DNA of 64,000 nt. Source: an uncultured Sutterella sp. (lineage in GTDB: Bacteria; Pseudomonadota; Gammaproteobacteria; Burkholderiales; Burkholderiaceae_F). Below the pieces are notes generated by a model. The model saw only the letters and a program-made list of their open reading frames with translations. It ran no database searches and had not been told where the DNA came from. Each line of letters starts with the position of its first letter. The first letter of the stretch is position 1. The DNA lies in the NCBI GenBank assembly GCA_900545335.1, contig UQYP01000004.1:62001-126000 (forward strand). The letters run 5' to 3'. The translations under genes were made by a program, and so were the position numbers. Of the stretch, positions 1 through 7,668 are shown in pieces.

Positions 1-1
1 C

Positions 2-520
2 TACAACCATACGGTTTACGAATGGGTGACGGATAAGTTGGGCGCACAGGCCACGGTTTGCGGCGGCGGCCGTTACGATCCGCTCATTGAAATGTTGGGT
101 GGCCGTCCCACGCCTGCTGTCGGCTTTGCGATGGGTGTCGAACGTGTTTTAGAAGTGATGCGCGAATGCGGATTCCAGTCCGGTGAGCCCGATACTGAAA
201 TTTATGTTTTGCACCAGGGCGGCGCTTCTCAGGGCTACGCTATGATGCTCGGTGAAATTTTGCGTGACGCTTTCTACGAAGTCATTGTTCATGCCGGTGA
301 AGCGAGCTTAAAGAGCCAAATGAAAAAGGCTGACCAAAGCGGAGCTAAATACGCATTGATTTGCGGCGAGGATGAAGCGGCTCATGGTCGTGTGACCGTG
401 AAATGCATGCACGGTGAAGAGGGAGAGCGCTTCATGAAGCAGGAAACTCTTGACTTACAGGATGCGATTCAATATTTTGTCAACTTGAACGACGAGTTTT
501 TCAAAGAAGACGAGGAATAA
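2..520 (+). CDS. hisS: Histidyl-tRNA synthetase, 3' part
   Basis: This is the C-terminal part of histidine-tRNA ligase, which charges tRNA-His in the cytoplasm. The gene enters from the left edge, and reading frame 2 is open from the first full codon. Visible are the class II synthetase motif 3 region (GGGRYDPLIEMLGG, then GFAMGVERVL) and the C-terminal anticodon-binding alpha/beta domain beginning near IYVLHQG. About 172 residues are present. It is followed after 3 bp by yfgM, the standard betaproteobacterial order hisS-yfgM-bamB-der. An internal GTG at 26 could be mistaken for a start, but homologous sequence (YNHTVYEW) precedes it, so the gene is simply cut by the window. Confidence 0.95.
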   Translation, partial: YNHTVYEWVTDKLGAQATVCGGGRYDPLIEMLGGRPTPAVGFAMGVERVLEVMRECGFQSGEPDTEIYVLHQGGASQGYAMMLGEILRDAFYEVIVHAGEASLKSQMKKADQSGAKYALICGEDEAAHGRVTVKCMHGEEGERFMKQETLDLQDAIQYFVNLNDEFFKEDEE

Positions 521-523
521 GGC

Positions 524-1177
524 ATGGCCTACGATTTACAAGAACAAGAGTCATTAGACGAGTTAAAAGCCTGGTGGGAGAAGTGGGGGAACCTGGTTCT
601 TTCCGTGATCACGGTAGTCTGTTTAGCCTTCGCGGGCTATAACGGTATGAAGTGGTGGGAGCGTCATCAGGCTCAGGAGGCAAGCGTTGCCTACTCTTCT
701 CTTCAAACAGCAATCATGCAGCAGGCCGAACCCGCTTCGGTGCAGAAAATTGTGGACGCTTTGATTGAAGATGCCGGATCAACGGTATACGGTCCCATGG
801 GAGCATTGAGCGCCTCGCGTTATCTGGAAGCTAAAGGTGAGAGCGCCAAAGCACAGGAATTGCTGCATTGGGTGGTTTCGGAGTCCGATCAGGCCGAATT
901 TCAGACGGTGGCTCGTGTCCGTTTGGCAGGCTTTATGCTCGATGACAAAAAATATGAAGATGCTGTGGCGCTTTTGACAGTAGCCCAGCCTACCGATCGC
1001 CAAATCGCATTGGTTAACGACCGTTTGGGAGATGCCTATTTCGCTAAGGGCGATATTGTAAACGCCCGCCGCGTTTGGCAGGAAGCTCTTAAGCACCCGA
1101 TCGATCCGGCTTTGATGGGTTTTGTTCGATTGAAACTTCAAGCGTTACCTGAAGAAGTCGAACAACAGAAGCAATAA
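524..1177 (+). CDS. yfgM: YfgM family protein (tetratricopeptide, Sec/periplasmic chaperone partner)
   Basis: A 217-residue single-pass inner membrane protein of the YfgM/UPF0070 family. In E. coli YfgM associates with the SecYEG translocon and the chaperone PpiD and helps hand over secreted proteins. The sequence shows a short cytoplasmic N-terminus (QEQESLDELKAWWEKWG), one membrane segment at about residues 23-43, and a periplasmic helical TPR-like domain (repeats with A-x-LR/L-x-D patterns, for example LGDAYFAKGDIVNARRVW). It lies 3 bp after hisS and 14 bp before bamB, so the three are probably co-transcribed. Family and position agree well. Confidence 0.9.
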   Translation: MAYDLQEQESLDELKAWWEKWGNLVLSVITVVCLAFAGYNGMKWWERHQAQEASVAYSSLQTAIMQQAEPASVQKIVDALIEDAGSTVYGPMGALSASRYLEAKGESAKAQELLHWVVSESDQAEFQTVARVRLAGFMLDDKKYEDAVALLTVAQPTDRQIALVNDRLGDAYFAKGDIVNARRVWQEALKHPIDPALMGFVRLKLQALPEEVEQQKQ

Positions 1178-1191
1178 GATTTAAAGGTTTA

Positions 1192-2304
1192 ATGATGAAA
1201 AAAACACTTCTGGCATTGGCAGCCGCGGCGGTATTGGCCGGTTGCAGTACTCCGAGTTCTCAAGCACCCACTGAGCTTGAAGACTATAACTCTATTGCAG
1301 AGCCCGATGTGATTTGGTCCAAGAATGTGGGCGAGAGTCTCACGAATTACCTGGTGCCGAGTGTAGTGGGCAGTACGGTCTATGCAGCGGGCGGCAATAC
1401 GCTTTATCGACTGGATGCTGAAACAGGTGATGAGGTCTGGAGTCTTGAGACTGATGCTCCGATTGCGGCCGGCGTGGGCAGCGACGGTTATATCGTCGCC
1501 GTTGGTACGGCCAAGGGTGAGTTGGTCGTTGCCGATGCAGAAGGCAAAAAACTTTGGTCAACTTTCCTGACGAGTGAAATGGATGCGGTTCCGCTTGTCG
1601 GTAACGGCTTAGTGATTGTTCGCACGGCCGACACTCGTGTAACGGCTTTTGATGCGGCCACCGGTGAACAGCGCTGGCGTTATCAGCGTCAGGCTCCGTC
1701 GCTTACCATTAAAAATGCCTCGGGCATGATTTTCTTCGGACCGATGATTTTGGTGGGGCAAAGTAACGGTTACCTTTTAGGTTTATCTCCCGAAGGCAGA
1801 CCGGTTTGGCAGGCTTTGATTTCTGAAGCCCGCGGCATCACAGAAGTTGAGCGCCTCGTTGATATTTTGGGTTCGCCCATGGTCAACGGTGACCTTTTAT
1901 GTGCTTCCGCTTTCCAAGGCAGATTGGTCTGCATGAATGCCGGCAACGGTCAGCTGCGCTTCACGCATGATGTGACCGCCATGACGCCTCCTGCAGCCGA
2001 TGACCGTTTTGTCTATATCGGCAATACTGCGAGCGAAATTTATGCGTTTGACCGTACCCGCGGTTATCCGGTTTGGAAGAACGAAAACCTGAAGTGGCGC
2101 GGTGTGCGTGCCATCACGCCGATGTCAGGCGTAGTGGCTGTCGGTGACAGCGAAGGTTATATCCAAATTCTCAATCCCGAGAGCGGAGAAATTATCGGCC
2201 GTACGCAGTTAGACGGTGCAATTATTTCGCCGGCTCAAAGTTATGAGCAAGGTGCTATTTTCCAAACTGAAGAAGGTGAAGTGGCCTTCATCAAGGTGCA
2301 GTAA
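1192..2304 (+). CDS. bamB: Outer membrane assembly lipoprotein BamB
   Basis: BamB is a beta-propeller lipoprotein of the BAM complex, which inserts beta-barrel proteins into the outer membrane. The 370-residue product begins with two Met codons and a lipoprotein signal peptide ending in the lipobox LAGC (Cys 17 or 18). After it come eight-bladed PQQ-like repeats, recognisable by recurrent blocks such as GNTLYRLDAETGDEVW and DTRVTAFDAATGEQRW. Length matches the family (about 370-390). It sits between yfgM and der with only 3 bp to the latter, as in most proteobacteria. Its partner BamA is encoded at 49177 in this window. Confidence 0.95.
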   Translation: MMKKTLLALAAAAVLAGCSTPSSQAPTELEDYNSIAEPDVIWSKNVGESLTNYLVPSVVGSTVYAAGGNTLYRLDAETGDEVWSLETDAPIAAGVGSDGYIVAVGTAKGELVVADAEGKKLWSTFLTSEMDAVPLVGNGLVIVRTADTRVTAFDAATGEQRWRYQRQAPSLTIKNASGMIFFGPMILVGQSNGYLLGLSPEGRPVWQALISEARGITEVERLVDILGSPMVNGDLLCASAFQGRLVCMNAGNGQLRFTHDVTAMTPPAADDRFVYIGNTASEIYAFDRTRGYPVWKNENLKWRGVRAITPMSGVVAVGDSEGYIQILNPESGEIIGRTQLDGAIISPAQSYEQGAIFQTEEGEVAFIKVQ

Positions 2305-2307
2305 ACG

Positions 2308-3654
2308 ATGCTTCCTGTGATTGCTTTGGTAGGACGCCCCAACGTTGGGAAATCCACGCTATTTAACCGCCTTACTCGATCCCGTGATGCTCTGGTTGCA
2401 GATTTCCCGGGCTTAACGAGAGACAGACAGTACGGAGAGGGCCGTGTCGGTCCTCGGCCTTATATTGTTGTTGATACGGGCGGTTTTGAGCCCGTAAAAA
2501 GCCAGGGTATTGTTAAAGCCATGGCCAGTCAGGCAGAGCTTGCGATTGAAGAAGCCGATGTCGTCATTTTTGTGGTTGATGCCCGAAGCGGCTTAACACC
2601 GCACGATGAACGCATTGCCAATCATTTGCGGCGTGCTCATCGCCCCGTTGTGCTTGCTGTCAATAAAGCCGAAGGTTTGGATTCTGTGCATGCCGCAGAA
2701 TTTTATGAATTGGCAATGGGTGAGCCCAATATGATTTCTGCCGCTCATGGCCACGGTGTGCACAACATGATTGAGCTCGCCCTGTCGCTTTGTCCGGATG
2801 AAGAAATCCCGATCGTTGAAGATGAGGCAGAAGAGGGCAAAGCCCCTCGTATTAAAGTCGCTTTGGCCGGGCGCCCCAATGCCGGCAAGAGTACTTTGAT
2901 CAACGCTCTTTTAGGTGAAGAGCGGCTCATTGCTTTCGATATGCCGGGAACCACACGAGATTCCATTCGGGTGGACTTTGAGTATGACGGACGTGATTAT
3001 GCTTTGATTGACACCGCCGGCTTGCGTCGTAAAGGCAAGATTTTTGAGGCAATTGAAAAGTTTTCTGTGGTGAAAACCCTCCAGGCGATTGCTGATTCCA
3101 ATGTTGTGGTTTTGGTCTTGGATGCTAAAGAAGGCATTGCCGAGCATGATGCGCATATCGCCGGTTACGTGCTCGAAAGCGGTCGTGCCCTTGTGGTGGC
3201 GATCAATAAGTGGGATGCTTTGGATAGCTATGAGCGAAGCCGCATTGACGAAGAAATTGAGCATAAGCTGCACTTTTTGAACTGGGCCCGACAGATTCAT
3301 ATTTCGGCTTTAAAGCGAAATGGGCTCAATCATCTGATGAAAGCTGTGTCGGATGCTCATGCTGCCGCTTTTGCAAAATTGTCGACCCCGAAATTAACCC
3401 GTGCACTAATTGAGGCGGTTCAGCGTCAGTCTCCGCCTCGGGTAAAGGGGGTGCGTCCCAAGTTGCGTTATGCGCATCAGGGCGGTCAAAATCCTCCTGT
3501 GGTTGTGATTCACGGCAACAGTCTTCAAGCTGTGCCTGACAGCTACAAGCGTTATCTTGAAGGATGGTTCCGTGATCAATTTAATTTGGCCGGTACGCCT
3601 TTGAGAATTGAATTTAAGATTAATCGCAATCCCTACGTGGAGAAAAAGGATTAA
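2308..3654 (+). CDS. der: Ribosome biogenesis GTPase Der (EngA)
   Basis: Der is an essential double-domain GTPase needed for 50S ribosome maturation. The 448-residue protein has two complete G domains: P-loops GRPNVGKST (residues 9-17) and GRPNAGKST (about 188-196), each with DTGG/DTAG and NKxD/NKWD-type motifs (VNKAE in the first, INKWD in the second). The C-terminal KH-like domain begins near residue 350 and carries a basic stretch (QRQSPPRVKGVRPKLRY). The ATG lies 3 bp after the bamB stop. The first domain's NKxD motif reads NKAE, a common variation in Der. No sign of damage. Confidence 0.96.
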   Translation: MLPVIALVGRPNVGKSTLFNRLTRSRDALVADFPGLTRDRQYGEGRVGPRPYIVVDTGGFEPVKSQGIVKAMASQAELAIEEADVVIFVVDARSGLTPHDERIANHLRRAHRPVVLAVNKAEGLDSVHAAEFYELAMGEPNMISAAHGHGVHNMIELALSLCPDEEIPIVEDEAEEGKAPRIKVALAGRPNAGKSTLINALLGEERLIAFDMPGTTRDSIRVDFEYDGRDYALIDTAGLRRKGKIFEAIEKFSVVKTLQAIADSNVVVLVLDAKEGIAEHDAHIAGYVLESGRALVVAINKWDALDSYERSRIDEEIEHKLHFLNWARQIHISALKRNGLNHLMKAVSDAHAAAFAKLSTPKLTRALIEAVQRQSPPRVKGVRPKLRYAHQGGQNPPVVVIHGNSLQAVPDSYKRYLEGWFRDQFNLAGTPLRIEFKINRNPYVEKKD

Positions 3655-3728
3655 ACTAAGGTACTGGGTGTTCGATCGTCGGGCAACCTAAACAAGAAGG
3701 CGCGAAATTAAGCGCCCGGAGAATAAAA

Positions 3729-3965
3729 ATGACAAATAAAGGCCAACTTTTACAAGATCCGTTCCTCAACATTTTGCGTAAGGAACATATTCCGGTTTCC
3801 ATCTACTTGGTCAACGGCATTAAGCTGCAGGGTCAGGTAGAGTCGTTTGACCAGTATGTTGTGTTGCTTCGCAATACTGTTACCCAAATGGTTTATAAGC
3901 ATGCGATCAGCACCGTGGTGCCCACAAAGCCCGTGAACATGCCCTCTGTCGAAGACGCTGAGTAA
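3729..3965 (+). CDS. hfq: RNA chaperone Hfq
   Basis: Hfq is the hexameric Sm-like RNA chaperone that anneals small RNAs to mRNAs. The 78-residue product carries the full Sm1 motif (QDPFLNILRKEHIPVSIYLV) and the Sm2 motif (YKHAISTVVP), including the proximal-face residues Q8-type, F/Y and K-H. The C-terminal tail is very short, as in most betaproteobacteria. A good Shine-Dalgarno (CGGAGA) lies 7 bp upstream of the ATG. It follows der after 74 bp containing a small GGCGC hairpin and is followed by a terminator, so hfq can be expressed independently of hflX. Confidence 0.97.
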   Translation: MTNKGQLLQDPFLNILRKEHIPVSIYLVNGIKLQGQVESFDQYVVLLRNTVTQMVYKHAISTVVPTKPVNMPSVEDAE

Positions 3966-3988
3966 TTCAACCATTGATTGTTTTGAAG

Positions 3989-4024
3989 GAGTGTGCCGAG
4001 GTTTGAGCCTGGCACGCTCTTTTT
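3989..4024 (+). terminator. Terminator after hfq
   Basis: A nine-pair stem, GAGTGTGCC at 3989-3997 with GGCACGCTC at 4011-4019 (one G-U pair), followed by five T at 4020-4024. It ends just before hflX, so hflX transcription depends on readthrough or on a promoter not recognised here. Confidence 0.8.
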
Positions 4025-4035
4025 GTCCCTAAGCC

Positions 4036-5208
4036 ATGACTGTTTTCCAAATTGACTCTGCAGAAGAAAAATCGCCTCGCGCATACTTGGTTTGTGTGAG
4101 TACCTCACGCATAACTATTCCTGATGCGGCTGAAGAATTGACAGAATTGGCACGAAGCGATGCTTTGGAGCCCGTTGGCTTAATGTCTGCCAAGCGCGAT
4201 AAACCCGATCCGGCTACCTATTTGGGCAGCGGAAAAATTGCAGAGTTAGCCGAGGAGGTTAAGCGATTACAAATCGGCGTAGTCGTTTTTGATGTGGCGC
4301 TTTCTGCCGCTCAGCAGCGCAATATTGAACGAACGGTCGGAGTGGCTGTCTTAGACCGTACGCAGTTGATTTTGGAAATTTTTCAGCGCCGTGCAAAAAG
4401 CAAAGAGGGCCGTTTACAGGTTGAATTGGCTCGTTTGGAGCATTTATCAACTCGTTTGGTCCGAGGTTGGACTCACTTGGAACGTCAAAGAGGCGGTCTC
4501 GGAAAAACGGGCGGTCCGGGCGAAAAGCAGATTGAATTGGACCGCCGAATGATCGGTGTACGGGTTAAGCAGCTTAGGGAACAACTGAAAAAACTCACCA
4601 AGCAGCGCAATACTCAAAGAAAAGGTCGTTCACGAAGCGATATTGTTTCGCTCTCGATTGTCGGTTACACCAACGCAGGAAAGTCGACCTTATTTAATAC
4701 ACTAACTAAGTCGAGTATTTACGCTGCCGATCAACTTTTCGCAACGCTTGATACAACCGCCAGACGTTGCTATGTCGGAGACGGGGAAAGTGTTGTGTTG
4801 AGTGATACGGTAGGTTTTATTCGTGGTCTGCCCCATCAGTTAGTGGAAGCCTTTAAGTCGACGTTGGATGAAACGGTCCATGCTGATATTTTGCTTCATG
4901 TGGTTGATGCCTCAAGTGCAGCAAAGGATGATCAAATTGTCGAAGTCAACAAAGTGCTTGAAGAAATTGATGCCAATGAGATTCCGACGATTTTGGTTTT
5001 AAATAAAATTGACAGAACCGATTTGCAGCCCGAAATATTAAGAAATGATTTCGGAGAGATCGAAGCAGTGCGAATTTCAGCATTGAAAGGTCTTGGTTTA
5101 GACCTTTTGCGTGAGGCTATTTTGGAAAAATCACGCCAAATTAAAGAAATAAATAAAAGTCTTCCGAGAGAGTTGGAGGATTGGGAACTGGCAGCCGAAT
5201 CAGAGTGA
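4036..5208 (+). CDS. hflX: GTPase HflX
   Basis: HflX is a ribosome-associated GTPase that splits stalled or hibernating ribosomes. The 390-residue protein has the N-terminal HflX domain with the glycine-rich linker (RGGLGKTGGPGEKQIE, about residue 152), a coiled-coil arm (LREQLKKLTKQRNTQRKGR), and a G domain with P-loop GYTNAGKST (about 210-218), DTVGF and NKID motifs. The ATG at 4036 has no convincing Shine-Dalgarno, but residues just after it already match the family. The stop codon at 5206-5208 lies inside the target duplication of the following insertion sequence, so the protein is intact. In related bacteria hflX is followed directly by hflK; here hflK lies 15 kb away. Confidence 0.94.
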   Translation: MTVFQIDSAEEKSPRAYLVCVSTSRITIPDAAEELTELARSDALEPVGLMSAKRDKPDPATYLGSGKIAELAEEVKRLQIGVVVFDVALSAAQQRNIERTVGVAVLDRTQLILEIFQRRAKSKEGRLQVELARLEHLSTRLVRGWTHLERQRGGLGKTGGPGEKQIELDRRMIGVRVKQLREQLKKLTKQRNTQRKGRSRSDIVSLSIVGYTNAGKSTLFNTLTKSSIYAADQLFATLDTTARRCYVGDGESVVLSDTVGFIRGLPHQLVEAFKSTLDETVHADILLHVVDASSAAKDDQIVEVNKVLEEIDANEIPTILVLNKIDRTDLQPEILRNDFGEIEAVRISALKGLGLDLLREAILEKSRQIKEINKSLPRELEDWELAAESE

Positions 5209-5216
5209 GGAGCGTT
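5199..5216. repeat. Left 18-bp target site duplication of the insertion sequence
   Basis: The sequence atcagagtgaggagcgtt occurs here and again, identically, at 6794-6811, immediately outside both perfect inverted ends of the element. It includes the hflX stop codon. Confidence 0.92.
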
Positions 5217-5224
5217 TGTTACGC

Positions 5225-5313
5225 CACAGCGATTATGTCACGTCGCCCACAGCGAATTTGTCACATTCGACAAAGCGACTTTGTCATAGGGGTTGACACA
5301 GCGAAAATGTCAC
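5225..5313 (+). repeat. Left-end iterons of the insertion sequence (4 x 17 bp)
   Basis: Four related 17-mers start at 5225, 5248, 5271 and 5297 (spacings 23, 23 and 26 bp): CACAGCGATTATGTCAC, CACAGCGAATTTGTCAC, CAAAGCGACTTTGTCAT and CACAGCGAAAATGTCAC. The conserved outer bases with a variable centre look like protein binding sites. The last copy ends 55 bp before the transposase ATG. Confidence 0.88.
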
Positions 5314-5368
5314 CTTTGCATCATTAAAATTAGCCGGCTCATATGTGTCAGGGATTCGGAAGAAATCC

Positions 5369-6589
5369 ATGACAGAAAAGAAACATATAGATGTCTCGGT
5401 TATTGAAGCCTATGTAGAGGGTTCAATATCGTTAAAGCAAGCATCCATAATGCTCGAACGCACTCCTCGTACGATTATGAGGCTGGCTGCCAAATATCGA
5501 GACTTTGGCGCTGATGGTCTAGTCCATGGCAATACCGGTAAAGAACCTCACAACAAGATCGACTCATCTACACGCGAAAAGATCCTTGAAGTAATGCAAC
5601 AAGAATCATTGCGTCAAATGCCTTACAGCTTGGCTATTCGTTATCTTCGACATGAAGGCATCGAAGTATCCGCTGAGACATTAAGACGGCTACTCAAGGT
5701 GGATCCCGTTTTACAACATGAAAGGAAAAGCAATCAACATCCTTTAAGACGAAGGCGAGCTCAGTTCGGAGAGTTGATTCAATTGGACGGAAGCCCTCGT
5801 CATTGGTTTGGGCCGCAAAGAGATCGTGCTTGCTTAATGGTCTTTATCGATGATGCGACCAGTCGAATCACGGCCGCTCAATTTGCTCCAACTGAAAATT
5901 CACTCAGTTACAGGGAATTGATTGAGCAACATGTGTGGCGTTACGGTATTCCGTTGGCTTTCTACAGTGATCGGCACAGTATTTTCACACCTGTTGGCGA
6001 TCATCGAACATTGAGGCGAAATTATCAGCTAACTGATTACGAAAGGGTTTGTCGTCACTTGGGAATAGAAACTATTTACGCTCAAACTCCTCAGGCCAAG
6101 GGGCGAATAGAGCGTTTAAATAAAACCCTTCAAGGCCGTTGGCCCCATCAATTTGCTTATGAAGGTATTACCAACATTGAACAAGCTAATGCCAACATTG
6201 ATCGGTTTATTGATGACTACAACGAGGAGTTTTCTGTTTAAGCTCGAGAAATAACTGATGCTCATATCCCTTTTGGTCAAAATCGTGAGCAATTGCATCG
6301 AATCTGTGCCAGTTGGAGTGAGAAGAACCTCGGCAAGAGGTTATCTTTTTCACAAAACAAAAAACGCTTTGAGGTTTTAATCAAAGAGGAAAAAATGAGA
6401 TACCAGTACAGACAGGTATTTCTCGTTTATTACGAAAGGGAAAATCGATACGAAATCCTTTACCCACCGACAAAAAGACTAGGAAAGTACGTTAGTTTGC
6501 CGTTTCAAATAACGGATATTAAATCCGGACAAGAAGTGGTTCGTTATGAAGAAACGAGTAAAACATTGACTATCGAATTAATGAGATAA
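5369..6589 (+). pseudogene. DDE transposase of ISNCY/IS1202 type, interrupted by an in-frame TAA
   Basis: The reading frame starts at ATG 5369 (an upstream GTG at 5345 is in frame but lacks family sequence) and encodes an N-terminal helix-turn-helix (SLKQASIMLERTPRTIMRLA, residues 21-40) and an rve-type catalytic core with D140, D201 and E248. A TAA at 6239-6241 (codon 291) stops it after NEEFSV. The same frame then stays open from codon 292 to 6589 and encodes the expected family C-terminus (HIPFGQNREQLHRICASW, then a beta-rich tail with VFLVYYERENRYEIL). The full product would be about 405 residues, normal for the family. So one nonsense codon, not a frameshift, splits the gene. Whether the 290-residue product is active cannot be told from sequence. 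Confidence 0.88.
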
Positions 6590-6695
6590 AGAAAAGAGAA
6601 CCAACTGCCGAGTATTTGTTTACGGAGCAAAACCAGTAGTTAATTCTCTTTAACGGAAAATGTTAAACATCCTGACATGTATGAGCAACCTCAAT

Positions 6696-6785
6696 GTGAC
6701 ATTTTCGCTGTGTCAACCCCGTGACAAAGTCGCTTTGTTGGACGTGACAAAATCGCTGTGGACAGACGGTGACATAATCGCTGTG
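6696..6785 (-). repeat. Right-end iterons of the insertion sequence (4 x 17 bp)
   Basis: Mirror image of the left end: GTGACATTTTCGCTGTG at 6696, GTGACAAAGTCGCTTTG at 6721, GTGACAAAATCGCTGTG at 6744 and GTGACATAATCGCTGTG at 6769 (spacings 25, 23 and 25 bp). Copy order and sequence match the left array read in the opposite direction. Confidence 0.88.
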
Positions 6786-6793
6786 GCGTAACA

Positions 6794-6811
6794 ATCAGAG
6801 TGAGGAGCGTT
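6794..6811. repeat. Right 18-bp target site duplication
   Basis: Identical to 5199-5216. The last T also begins a possible -35 element (TTGCAT, 6810-6815) of the following tRNA gene, with a weak -10 (CAAAAT, 6833-6838) at 17 bp spacing; the promoter assignment is tentative. Confidence 0.9.
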
Positions 6812-6852
6812 GCATTTTTACAGCCTGCGTGGCAAAATTATTAACCCTGTGT

Positions 6853-6928
6853 GGGGATGTAGCTCAGTTGGCAGAGCGCTGCGTTCGCAATGCAGAGGTC
6901 GGGAGTTCGACCCTCCTCATCTCCACCA
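6853..6928 (+). tRNA. tRNA-Ala (anticodon CGC)
   Basis: A complete 76-nt cloverleaf: acceptor GGGGATG with CATCTCC, giving the G3-U70 pair that identifies alanine tRNAs; D-arm GCTC/GAGC; anticodon stem CTGCG/TGCAG with loop TTCGCAA (anticodon CGC, codon GCG); T-arm GGGAG-TTCGACC-CTCCT; discriminator A and encoded CCA at 6926-6928. A terminator follows at 6958. The 3' part of this gene is repeated in degraded form near 7501. Confidence 0.95.
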
Positions 6929-7052
6929 TCTAACTTATTGATTTTAAAGAAAAATTTCCATCTGATTTGTTTTAAATCAGGTGGATTTTTTATAACCGCT
7001 GGATGGAGTGGTACGGAAACGCACGAGGGCTAAGCTCTTTCGAACTTAGCCC
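6901..7052 (+). repeat. First copy of a diverged direct repeat (tRNA-Ala 3' end, terminator and hairpin)
   Basis: This segment covers the T-arm and CCA end of tRNA-Ala, the block taacttattgattttaa, a terminator hairpin, and a second hairpin (GGGCTAAG at 7027-7034 with CTTAGCCC at 7045-7052). The same four elements in the same order recur at 7501-7645. An extra stretch of about 20 bp sits between terminator and second hairpin in this copy only. Confidence 0.8.
6958..6992 (+). terminator. Terminator after tRNA-Ala
   Basis: Stem CCATCTGATTT (6958-6968) with AAATCAGGTGG (6974-6984), one G-U pair, followed by the T-rich run ATTTTTTAT. It ends the tRNA transcript about 55 nt after the CCA end. Confidence 0.8.
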
Positions 7053-7500
7053 CAACCCATTAAGGTTTCTTGCGGACTATCCACAACATAAACGCAAGTG
7101 TCACAACTAAGAATTGAATTCTTAAGTCAATGACCACAATCGCATTTAATTGTGATATAGTCACCCACGAGGATGAAAGGTAAGACATTCCGTCACCTCG
7201 TTTAAATTGACTTTGGCTCGGCTGCAACCGGGCCATTGTCGTTTCTAAACCCTGTTTTCACAGGGGCCCTTTCGGCTTTCGCCGAAATTCTTTTCGCGCG
7301 AAAAATCTTGAAGAATTCGGCGCAAAGTTTTCAGGGCCAAGGCTTGGAATTAAATTCCCTTTTCTCGTTGGGCTTTGAGAGTTTATCAAAAATTAACGAG
7401 CGATATTGAAATTTTTCGATTGGCGTTTCACTCCCGATCTCTTGGGTGACTAGGTGGGTGACTAAGAAATAACTCGAATGTAGAAGGCCTGAAAACATTG
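7053..7500. other. Non-coding segment with several hairpins, no recognised gene
   Basis: No coding region is supported in this stretch between the two repeat copies. It contains a hairpin GGCTCGG-CTGCAA-CCGGGCC near 7215-7235, a hairpin TTTCGGC-TTTC-GCCGAAA near 7270-7287, the short palindrome TTTTCGCGCGAAAA near 7292-7306, and a tandem GGGTGACTAGGTGGGTGACTA near 7444-7464. A possible 10-codon frame (MKGKTFRHLV) starts at the ATG near 7174, but nothing shows it is used. It may be the residue of an element once integrated at the tRNA. Confidence 0.5.
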
Positions 7501-7645
7501 GAGAGTTCGATTTCCCTCATCTCCACCACTTAACTTATTGATTTTAAATTTAAATGAAAATTTCCATCTGGTTTGTTTTGAATCAGGTGGATTTTTTATT
7601 GTTCGAGAACGTGCGAGAGCTAGGCTCTTTTGAGCCTAGCTAAAA
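7501..7645 (+). repeat. Second, diverged copy: truncated tRNA-Ala 3' end, terminator and hairpin
   Basis: The sequence gagagttcga...ctcatctccacca resembles the T-arm and acceptor 3' strand of the tRNA-Ala but lacks the 5' two thirds, so it is not a functional tRNA. It is followed by the same taacttattgatttta block, the same terminator (7564-7598), and a perfect 10-bp inverted repeat AGCTAGGCTC/GAGCCTAGCT at 7618-7641. This is the partner of 6901-7052. Confidence 0.8.
7564..7598 (+). terminator. Terminator in the second repeat copy
   Basis: Stem CCATCTGGTTT with GAATCAGGTGG, followed by ATTTTTTATT, homologous to 6958-6992. It has no evident upstream gene on the plus strand, which supports its origin by duplication. 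Confidence 0.65.
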
Positions 7646-7668
7646 CCAAAGTATTTAATGAGAAAAAA

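Larger units (their letters stand above)
5217..6793. mobile_element. Insertion sequence, IS1202/ISNCY type, 1577 bp
   Basis: The element is bounded by a perfect inverted repeat of at least 25 bp (5217-5241 and 6769-6793, starting tgttacgccacagcg), with an 18-bp direct target duplication outside. Each end carries four inward copies of a 17-bp motif like CACAGCGAnnnTGTCAC, probably transposase binding sites. One DDE transposase gene fills the centre and is interrupted by a single stop. Long target duplications and a helix-turn-helix plus rve-type transposase fit the IS1202 group; from memory, one subgroup (ISTde1-like) makes 15-18 bp duplications. The perfect duplication suggests a recent insertion, although the transposase is already broken. 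Confidence 0.92.

Noticed and set aside
26..520. GTG at 26 as the start of a separate gene
   Set aside because: The same frame is open to the left edge and encodes HisS sequence there.
5225..6785. Regular 17-bp repeats that might suggest a CRISPR array
   Set aside because: Copies are arranged in opposite orientation at both ends of an insertion sequence, spacers are only 6-9 bp, and no cas genes are near. They are transposase sites.
7501..7532. Second tRNA-Ala gene
   Set aside because: Only the T-arm and acceptor 3' strand are present and the T-arm pairing is degraded; no D-arm or anticodon arm exists.
5217..7645. Prophage or large integrative element
   Set aside because: No integrase, capsid, tail or replication gene is present; only an insertion sequence and a tRNA-derived repeat are supported.
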